Assembly: GCF_051020985.1 (NCBI RefSeq)
Contig: NC_135006.1
Coordinates: 17,811,501-17,875,500 of the forward strand
Source of the DNA: Nomia melanderi
Taxonomy: Eukaryota > Arthropoda > Insecta > Hymenoptera > Halictidae
Direction of reading: 5' to 3'
DNA: 64,000 nt
Position 1 is the first letter of the stretch, and each line of letters begins with the position of its first letter. The translations under genes were made by a program, and so were the position numbers. A model generated the notes under the pieces. It worked only from the letters and a program-made list of their open reading frames with translations, had not been told where the DNA came from and did not search any database. Positions 55,457 through 64,000 of the stretch are shown in pieces.

Positions 55457-55820
55457 TCAACCCTTTGCACTCGAGAGATTCTCACTTGAAGCATCCGACA
55501 CGTTCTAATCAGACGTAGACGAGATTGGAATAAATTTAACACTAGGTTTACGGGCATTTGTTACAGTTTATTCTATTCCTTGGGAAGTTGATATTCGTTT
55601 AGATTTTGGGAATTGTAGATGTAGAAATCATAGATTCATATTCGTGTAATTGGATCAACCGATTGAAACATTTACCTAATAATGTTTATAAAATTCAATC
55701 TGCGTCGAATTGACGTAAATCTAGTGTTAAGGAATCTCATATGAATTAGGGAACTGAAGCTATTTTCTTTCGATATTTCACGTATCGATGCAGAGTCGCC
55801 TTTCGAGTGCAAAGGGTTAA
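55457..55820. mobile_element. TTAA-type MITE, family A, nested in the hAT-like element
   Basis: TCAACCCTTTGCACTCGAG and CGAGTGCAAAGGGTTAA are inverted ends. Without the inner insert it is about 170 bp, the usual family A length. Confidence 0.7.
55536..55730. mobile_element. TTAA-type MITE, family B, nested in the family A element
   Basis: TTAACACTAGGTTTACG and GTAAATCTAGTGTTAA, 195 bp, similar to 52476-52654. It is the innermost and therefore the youngest of the three. Confidence 0.8.
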
Positions 55821-56739
55821 TTCGGCAGAACGTTGCGACGCGTACTTCCAAGGTGTATTGGAATAATGGAAGCAGCGAGTTCAATTCAATTAATCGGAAG
55901 TACATTGATATGATATACTTACGGAAGATGCAGTTGAATTGGAGAATCGTTTATGGGGGTATAAGCCAGCTCTGCTGCGATTATTGTCAGTAATATTTTA
56001 CGGCCGCGCGTGGGCGTCAACGGTACACCGGAGTCTAATTGGTACAACGCTGCTAAGGGGTTCATAGAATGTTTCACTCGTATTTGTGATAATAATGGGT
56101 CTTTCAGTCGCGATCGATTTTTGTCGGGCCCCGGGTTGGACAGGCCTGATCTAGATCGTAGCGTTGATGGAAAGGTGTTTCCGAGGAATGCGGGCCTGAT
56201 CGAGCGGAGTAGGGGAAAGACACTTTTTACGTTTTACTGTCGCTTTGCTTGGCAACAATGGGCTGTTATGGTTTTTTGGACGTCTGATCGATGTGATACC
56301 GGTTCCGAGTCTTTGAGAATTCTGCGAGTTGGATGAAATTGATAGTGATATTAACACGATTAATTGTGATGTTAGTAATTCGTAGTTACTAATGCTTACG
56401 TTTTGAATTACTGATACCGATTAGTAACGATTAATATTATTAATAGCACTGTATCACTATCTGATTTCATAGAAACTCTTCGACGGCTCGGAAATTATAA
56501 TTAATCTACTATTATTCCGAGTATCGACCCTAGACGCAGTGTTAATACAATTACAGTTAATCGGTTAATTTAAGACGCAGCGAAAGACTCGGGCGCCAAC
56601 TTTCCATCAACGCTACTGGGTCGGTGGAGAATTAATAATCAAGTCAGCAGTATTCGCGCCGCGGCGTCGTTGAATCGGGAACGTTCCCACGGATTAGCGG
56701 GAATCGTAGAGATGCTGTATATTTCTGTGTACAGTTGTA

Positions 56740-56745
56740 AATAAA
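56740..56745 (+). terminator. Candidate poly(A) signal of gene 2
   Basis: AATAAA in TGTACAGTTGTAAATAAATCG, a typical insect 3' end context, 1.65 kb after the stop codon. Confidence 0.35.
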
Positions 56746-59700
56746 TCGTAGGGGTAATGCTCGATGCGCTTTCCCTCTACAGCGACGAATAGACTGCGGA
56801 ACCTTGTGCATTTGTAGGATGTAGAAATTTTTCGAGAATCAAGAACATCGAATCGTCGGTGATATTTTACGGAACTTTATTATACGCGAGATTTCTCTAG
56901 ATCACTTTTGATAAAACGTAGATCCGCGCGGCCTAACCGGTCTACGGTTAATATATTTTTGATAAACAATTAATTAAAACTCGAATCGCACAGTCGACCG
57001 ACTGAAACTACGTTCGCGGAGTAATCCAATTAAACGTAAATTCTTATAGTTAGCTAGTTAAAATTATATTCCCGAAGTTATCTACTAATTAGAATGATAT
57101 TCCTAGCATGAGCTGATTAGCGAAATTGATACAAACGATGCGAGGCGAAGTATACGTGCAATAACGTATCTCTCTGACCGCGCATATCCGGACGGATGTT
57201 TATTTTCCACCAACCTGATTCTCGCGGGTTCGAGGAGTCGAGCCTCTCCGGCGCGACCGCCATCTTGTCGCGCAGCGAGAAGCGGGGACGCGGCTTAACG
57301 GGAACGAAAATCCGCGTTAGAACAGAGTTCCCGCGAAATGTTAATCGCCACGAAACCAGTTCCGAAACGCGTCACTTTTATATTCCGTGACGGCGCGCCG
57401 CGCGCTGTCACGCATTCTTCTTCCCCTCCATTCTTCTTTTTTTCTCCTTCGTTGTTTTTCTATTAACGGACACGTTACTGCGATAACGCCGCTTCAACGC
57501 GAACGCGGCGAAGTGCCTTGCGCTCGGTGATTCACACGACGGCCGGAACGAAACAGTTCTGCCGTCTTTGTTCGAGGAACAGGTCTATCGGAAAGTTCCG
57601 TCGGTTTTCGAATGAAACGGACGAGCGGATATCGAGTTCTTTAAACATTATTTAGTAACACTTCGAGTGGACTTTCATTCATGCGATAATGCGACTACCT
57701 ATGGAAATACTCTGGTTCTGAAGCTACAATCTTCGCGATTTATATAGACGAACACGTAGTTTTCTAATAATAGAAGAACAAAGTGTAGAACAAACGACCG
57801 TAAATCCAGTGTTACTCACGGAACGATACAATTTCCATCGTCGCTAATGACCCCTTCGCAGCGCGATGGCAATTTGTGAATTTCATGTTTATAGAATCGT
57901 TCGTTTTTGGAAAATCGAGATGACATTATCGCACCGAACATTCCGGTAGACCCGATAGTTCCGCCGTTCGTATTGGCACGACGAGGTCCGCGCCCGAACG
58001 AACGGTCCCTATTGTTCGAGCCGGCCTCCGTTTGGAACTTAACCCTGAACGTTCGAGAGCGGAGACAGACAGTTACTTACAACGATCGCGATCTATCGGT
58101 GTCGATCTATTTTTGCTATAGTTTGTATTCACACAGCCGAAAGCGGACTGCCATACCTGCGAGCGCACACTCTTGTTCCATTTCATACGAGCTGGATTCA
58201 ACGATACCGATCGCGTGCGCGCGCGAAAGAATCGACGCCCGTTTCAATCGTAACTGTTATCTTCCTCGTCACTTGACGCATTCTCTTCTCGATTAACGCG
58301 TCTAACCTTTTCGCTGCGCTAATGGACGACAAGCTTGTCGTTAATAGAATTGTACAAGCTCGTGTTAATGCAAATTCAATTGTTACGTGCTCCGATGCAA
58401 ATGATCGACTTCGAAGCGTAACATTGTTCACGACACGCTGTATCGTAATCGAGTCCTTGCGCGTTCTTTCGCGCGGAAACACGCGACGCGTCCTCCTTTT
58501 GTAACAATCTGTACTACGTTCGTTTTAGCGGTAGTCTCCGACAGGACAGAGATACAGTCTGTCCACCGGTTGGTAGCCAACGGGAAGCCAAAGTAGATCC
58601 AATAGAGATCCTCGTGTTTTCGAATTTCGATTGTAAAGTGGATCAGTGTGAAAAATCGAATAAATGGAACCTGGTCAGCTGTCAAGTGGTGGACGGACTG
58701 CGGCCCAGAAGCGGCGCGCGTTGTCCGCGCTCCCGCTTCCGGAGTATCTCGGCGAGAGTAGATTTCTATTATAAATAACCCCACGTCCGCGCGGCCGTAC
58801 GTTAAAGGCGTATGTACTTGCATAAACGAGTACACGTAATCTCGACAGACCGTGCATCCGTTCCGGTGCAGCGCTGCTCGCAGCGTTTAATCGACTACCG
58901 CCCGATATCCGGCCTCGCGACCCGGATATGCCGGCACTAACCCCCTCCCCCTCCCGCCCCGTAGCCCTAAGGACTTGCTCAAAAATGAAATCCGTTCCTA
59001 CTGTTCCTAACGAATTACTCTACCCTAGTATTTTATAGGCGAGCCATCATCCCGCCGCGCGCCATCTTGTTTTCCTTGTTACGCTCCGTCTGCCGGGCAG
59101 CCGACGCTTCTTCGACGAAGATCCTTCGAGCTGCTCGGAATCCGCGGAGGAGGCGAAATTATACATTGAATGTTTCAGTACCGGAGGAAAAGAGAATTGC
59201 GTATCGATCTTCCGTTACTGTGTAGCTAAATTGTTCCTTTCGCGACTGCATATCTTGGACACGACGGCCCGACAGGAAGTTCACAGGCTTTTCGATGACT
59301 CGTGATTTTACAGAGGAAAGCGGCCTGATCGGTTTCTTTGGACAATGTTAATTAGTTCGGTTAAGAATAGAATAAAGAATGAAAGTTTGATTTAGTCGTG
59401 ATGTAAATTGTCCGACGTGTCTTCCAGCTTGACCTTTCGCATTTTCGTGCCTGCAGGTTAATTGCTTCGTACAAACAACTCGAGAGTCCCGTAAATCTAA
59501 GTTCGAAGATCGTGGACTATTATCCTCACCCGACGCCATGTTGGTTTCCCTAATGGCCGACGTCGTAACATTTCCATCTCACAACTCCCCATTTCCGTGA
59601 AGGTACTGCTAAACCTTCCAACTATCCTCACTTTCGAATAACTCGAACGAAGGAGATAATACTCTTAGCGTCTTTATCTTCGAGGAATGGACACCAGGAA

Positions 59701-60093
59701 GTTTCGAGGTGAGCGGCCATCTTGGCCCCCAATAAACGCAACGAAGCGAGTGCTCCCGACAAGATCTCCTGAAATTCCCAAACAAAAAGCGACTCGATCA
59801 TGCGTTCGCTGTATCGCCAGCGAGGATTCGCATCTCGGAGATCGTGAATCACCTATTTACGATCCAGTGACGTGTTTACGATAAATCGCGTCCGATGAGA
59901 ACGCGCACGTACCGGCGCGTTCGTCGCGGTTCGCTGAATAAAGTCGCACTATACGCTGCCCTGCAGCGATAACGGACGCGGTATCGCGTCCGAGGAACGT
60001 CGATACCCGCGGAAAATCGTGCGTCCACGTTCGTCAACGTTCCCACGAAAGAACGGGAAAAAAACGAAGAAGCTGCGCGTCTCGCCGCGAGTT

Positions 60094-60359
60094 CGAATCC
60101 TTTGCACTCGACAGTTTTTCGCTAGAAGTATTCGACGTCCGAAAACCAACCTATCGAGTCAATTCAGGAAAGTCGCTTTATTTCCGTATTTCAATGCAGT
60201 ACGCATCAAACTTTACGATTTTGCTACATCAAATCATAAAATATTCCATTCGATGTTAAGCTTCTTACGATATTCGAAATACCGAAACAGAAGAAAATTT
60301 TCCACGTTAATATCAAATATTTCTATTAAGGAAATAGGTTTTAGATTGCGAAGGGTTAG
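60094..60359. mobile_element. TTAA-type MITE, family A (degraded)
   Basis: CGAATCCTTTGCACTCGAC at the left and TTGCGAAGGGTTAG at the right. 266 bp with both TTAA sites decayed. Confidence 0.45.
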
Positions 60360-60599
60360 TCGAAACGCGCCGCGCGTCGGGACCGTGGGATAATAGCTCG
60401 ATTAGCGTTTAATTATCGCGTCGTTCCGGGGCTTTTGCAGCGCCTCGCGCCGCGTCGCGTCCCGATCCTTGATCGCCATGTTTGTCGGCGCGCGCCCGCG
60501 ATCGCCACGATCGCAGGCGGGACGCGCGCGGCGCGTAGATTATGTAAATGAACTAATATTAAAACTGTGCGGCTTTAAAAAGCACAGAGGATAAAAAAC

Positions 60600-60632
60600 T
60601 CACACACACACGCGCGCGCGCGCGAGCGAGGT
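60600..60632. repeat. (CA)n(CG)n microsatellite
   Basis: CACACACACACGCGCGCGCG followed by CGAGCGAGG; alternating purine/pyrimidine, a potential Z-DNA former. Confidence 0.9.
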
Positions 60633-62045
60633 AAAAAAAGGAAAACGAAGTATGCTAAGAGAAACGGATTTTCCTAATGGCGGTCGAGCCTGTCGCCTTC
60701 TGCGTTTCTTTTATCCTGCCACTCCTTTAATTCCCCATCTCCCTGCCCCGTTGCGTGCGTACGACGCTTATAAATTATTTATCCGCGAGGCGTATACGCG
60801 ATCATTGCAACGCTCCGATCGACGGTCTAATTGGCTACGCCTTCTTATCTTTCATTGCCAATAACAACGGGCTGGCCGCTTTGCAATTTATTAGGCTCCT
60901 GCGGCTTCATTAGCCGCGGCCTACTGCATTTCGTTAAGCGGCCGCATCCGCGGAATTCTTCGGCGAGGGAAACTTCGTTCGCTTCCGACCTCCGTTTAAC
61001 CCTTCGCACTCGTCTCTGCAACGCGACTCGATATTCGTTTCATGGTGTGCACTCTTACGTGGAAATTCACCGACAGTTCTAACCCTTCGCACTCGGGAGG
61101 TGACTCTCTTATGTACTTCGGAAAATCATGTTTCCCGTTGAGAATTGGGTTAAATCCACTTTAACAATACTGACCATTAGCAGCTCCATTTCATACGATG
61201 ACGCAACAAGATACTTTCAACGAACCCGAATGGATATTCCGATTAATAAAAATAGTCAAGCATATTCTGTTCACTGGACATCGTCCAAGTGACCACTTTT
61301 GAGCCGAGCTGTACTCGTATGATGCTTATCTCCCGTGTCATTATTAATGGCTCATTAATAAGAGCGAAAGGCGTGTATATACAGGGTGTTCGAAGTTCGA
61401 CCGCACTTTCGCTGAACGAAGGCTGGTCAGGAACAACAAAATCATGTGCGCCAACGCAAAACTGTTCTCTCCCTAAGTTCAATCGCTTAAAAAAATAAAA
61501 ATACCCCGTTAGTTGTCTACTAATTCGCAATTATCGAGTAACCAGCGACGTCTCAATTCCAAAACAATCGCGAATCGAACGCTGGTTCGTCCACGTGATT
61601 CCGCTGACGTCATTCTTCGTCGGAATAACTTGAAGTCCGATGAAAAAAACGGAGGGAAACGGTATGTGTCGTTCGTTAAGAACTCGGCCCGTAAGTTCAA
61701 AGAAGAAGGTCAGCACCGAAAAGGAGGGTGTTTAACGAACAGCAATAATTTATGCCCGGGCATGGTCGCGCGGGAGAAAAAGACCTGCGCGAAAAGATGG
61801 CGGCCGTGCGTCGGGGTGGGCGTCGCGTCGCGGGACTCGGGCGCGCTCGTAAATACCGTCGGCCGGCAATTCGCTTTTACGACTGAGCCTGGTTAGGTCC
61901 GAGCGAATTGCTGTCCCGGAACGTTTCGACCCTCGCCTCTTCTACGAACCGGATAATTGAAAAAAACATCAACTTCGAAATCTACCGGAACTCGTCGGAG
62001 ATTCGCGCGATGTTTCCTTTCGGCTCTGTGTCGCTTCGAAATTTT

Positions 62046-62331
62046 TTAACCCCTTGCCACGATTTATTCGACAACTGTGACCGACTGCTTTGCGATTAAC
62101 CCGTCGTCTTATGACGTCCCTTAAGATTGTGCTTCAGAAAATATAGTTGTTGATAATTTCTTAGAAAAAGATTTGGTTACTCTCGTGTTGTACAGAATAT
62201 CTTTGGTTTTAGGAGGTATTAATAGTAATGCTCGTGATAATATTAAAATGCTGATACAGTGTTATAACATTAAGTAACTTTGAGTAACTTTGGGTAAGAA
62301 ATGTTTCAGACCACAGATAGTTAAGGGTTAA
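62046..62331. mobile_element. TTAA-type MITE, family F
   Basis: TTAACCCCTTGCCACG at the left matches the other family F left ends. The right end AGTTAAGGGTTAA is a weaker match. 286 bp. Confidence 0.4.
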
Positions 62332-63418
62332 CGACGTTTCTCTCCGCGAACGCTTTTAATTCAAGTTCCAGGCTACGCGCAGCTGACCCTGTTCCCGAGC
62401 CGGCTTCTTCGAATCAGTTTTTACTGCGGAAACACGTGATTTGACGCTCGATAATTCGCCGCGGGGATGCACTTTATTTTGCGTCGCACGCTGGGAAGAT
62501 ATCGACGTTCCCGCGGCCGGCGATCAATTTTTCGGCTCCCGATCGTGAGTAACAATGAATATTCATAATGCGCTTCGACTGATTACATGGTGATTGCAAT
62601 AATCCCTCATTGTTATACGTAACTCTGCGCAAACTACTCAGCAGCACATAGTTAATCTTCAATTTTCGTTACGCGGACAGTTCATTTTCGGGGTTTCGTC
62701 GACGCGCGGCAGGGATTCGCGTGTCGCTGTTCCTCCTTTTCGTCGGGTTATCTCCTGTTTCATCGTTAGCCGGGTATTTCCGGATTGTTTATGCCGGCTG
62801 TAAAAAGTTTACCTTCGATAGAAATTTATTATTAAGTCCCCGGGGGTCGGAGCGGCGACGATTCAGCCGCGGCGGGCCGTAAACCATGGCGGAGCCGCGC
62901 GCGGTTGTAAAAACGGGGACGTAAAAAGAGACCATAAGTGCTATTATTTTCCTTTATCATCCGGCCTGGCAACCACGGAGAAATTCGATCGACGCCGCGC
63001 ATTAATATTTCATTCGTGCGCGTCACCGTGCAGACGCACGCTGCGAGGCTGTCGGGGCTCGTTCCGCGAGCGAGCCTTCTCGCGCGAGGCGGACACGTTC
63101 TCCTCCGTTCGCGTTCCTTATTTTGCACCTTTTATTACAATATCAATGCCGGATGTAAGGAGCTTTTAGTGGCGCGCGCTGAATCGAATTTCGCAAAAGG
63201 ATCTCCGGAGAGTCATCAATTACCGCTTCGCGCGCCATCGAGCCGCTTCGTGGATCGTTCGACGTGGGCGCAACGGCGCACCGGCGGACGGGTTTATGGG
63301 AAAGTAAGACACTTTCCAGCAGTGTTTAAATATTTCAAACGTTGGACGCGTGAGCCTGGAATGCGTGTAGGACGAAAAATGTGAACTGGCAGTTCTGTTT
63401 CATGAGACTTAACCCTTT

Positions 63419-63577
63419 GCACTCGAGGGGCGATTCGACGCAAACTTAGAAAATTTTCAATTCAATGTTAAACCTTGCGTAACAATATCAATTGTTAGTT
63501 GCGAAAAATATCGCTAATATTTAGTCAGAAAGTAATGAATATTCTTCATGAAAATATCGTCGAGTGCAGAGGGTTAA
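63419..63577. mobile_element. TTAA-type MITE, family A
   Basis: TTAACCCTTTGCACTCGAG and GTCGAGTGCAGAGGGTTAA, with intact TTAA on both sides. 159 bp, the shortest complete copy. Confidence 0.75.
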
Positions 63578-63624
63578 TAATTTCGTTATATCAAATCGAG
63601 CGAGCGTCGCCTTCCGAGTGCAAC

Positions 63625-63832
63625 TTCAGCCTTCGCAGACAAATCTTCGGATTATACGAAATTCAGCGGATGAAGCTAAGTTATACATCGATCGGCCAAA
63701 CAATGGAACAAGCGGAAACTACGTACCGATGTCTCGCTGTTTAAGTAATTAAATCATTCGTTCGCGACTCAGTATTCCAAACATGGAAATCCGATCTGCC
63801 CGAAACGTTGAAATTCCTCCGCAAAGGATTAG
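63625..63832 (+). mobile_element. TTAA-type MITE, family H (degraded)
   Basis: Starts TTCAGCCTTCGCAGAC and ends CTCCGCAAAGGATTAG. The interior GATGTCTCGCTGTTTAAGTAA aligns with the other family H copies. Confidence 0.5.
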
Positions 63833-64000
63833 CTGGCATCCTCTATCTTCGGGCAGCGCGTCCACCGTGATATTTCCAGACATTAATCGCCGAGACTCGC
63901 CGCTCGGCCAGCGAAGGCCCGAGTCGCCCCATTTACGAGCGACCATGAAGAATCCGCTCGCGGGGCACTCGTAAAACAATTATCCGCGTTTACCTCTCCG

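Larger units (their letters stand above)
55408..56148. mobile_element. Putative hAT-type MITE hosting two nested TTAA elements
   Basis: Ends CAGGGGTGTCCAACTT (55408) and GGGTTGGACAGGCCTG (56133-56148) are inverted with 12 of the first 14 positions matching. Flanks GCGTAGAT and ATCTAGAT agree at 5 of 8 positions, a decayed 8 bp target duplication. No transposase. Confidence 0.5.
55089..56760 (+). other. Probable 3'UTR of gene 2
   Basis: No coding signal. The first 300 bp are GC-rich, followed by a nested transposon insertion (55408-56148), then AT-rich DNA ending at a good poly(A) signal at 56740. An earlier AATAAA at about 55529 lies inside transposon sequence. Confidence 0.4.
56760..64000. 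other. Non-coding region downstream of gene 2
   Basis: No gene supported on either strand. ORFs are below 135 codons and show no family features. It contains three TTAA elements, a dinucleotide repeat and several GCCATCTT/AAGATGGCGGC motifs (57258, 59062, 59710, 61795). Confidence 0.55.

Noticed and set aside
58428..58835. Minus-strand 135-codon ORF downstream of gene 2.
   Set aside because: No recognisable domain, no splice context and a mixed composition like its surroundings; treated as chance.
1..64000. tRNA, rRNA and CRISPR features.
   Set aside because: No cloverleaf with intact A and B boxes, no rRNA-like blocks and no regularly spaced short repeats with unique spacers were seen by eye; a covariance-model scan could still find a diverged small RNA.

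Overview
This window is nuclear DNA from an insect, most likely a hymenopteran and perhaps a bee. The genes have GT-AG introns. CpG-rich and AT-rich stretches alternate. The non-coding DNA is full of short TTAA-flanked, non-autonomous DNA transposons. No operons, bacterial-type genes, CRISPR arrays or viral genes were found. The lineage call is inference from gene structure and composition, not from a species match.

Two protein-coding genes are well supported. Both are on the + strand and both encode 12-helix monocarboxylate-transporter-like proteins of the SLC16 (MCT) family. Gene 1 (coding 11134-16215, 11 exons, 808 aa) is compact: after a 1.9 kb first intron, its introns are 68-113 bp. It has AT-ending codons and no transposon inside it. 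Gene 2 (coding 40309-55088, 11 exons, 671 aa) has introns of about 0.6-2.8 kb, many carrying TTAA elements or tandem repeats, and its codons end mostly in G or C. All exon phases join to one open frame in both genes. The proteins share the TM1 signature DGG(Y/W)GW, the TM5 block YFE...R..ATGIAVCGSG, the TM10-region block VDLLGLEKLTNAFGL, and a conserved patch RP..R.DIFY.GS in the central cytoplasmic loop. Several introns match in position and phase, so the two are old tandem paralogues. They should act as plasma-membrane facilitators for small carboxylates or related metabolites; the substrate cannot be read from sequence.

Layout. 1-9900: non-coding DNA upstream of gene 1, with TTAA elements and a 277 bp tandem duplication. 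9900-11133: probable promoter and 5'UTR of gene 1, including a TATA/initiator pair. 11134-16215: gene 1. 16216-about 19190: AT-rich, microsatellite-rich probable long 3'UTR. About 19200-24100: strongly CpG-rich, a plausible promoter and first-exon zone for gene 2, with one 372-codon ORF of doubtful status. 24100-40292: non-coding; probably intergenic or a long 5' intron of gene 2, with repeats and a cluster of AAATGGCG motifs. 40293-55088: gene 2. 55089-about 56760: probable 3'UTR of gene 2, containing a three-level transposon nest. 56760-64000: no gene recognised.

The most interesting structure is mobile DNA around gene 2. At least nine TTAA element families can be separated by their ends. 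They nest inside each other, share TTAA sites, and in one case end 27 bp before an exon. A splice-donor region of gene 2 is tandemly duplicated. Gene 1 contains an 81-nt intron with no stop and a length divisible by three.
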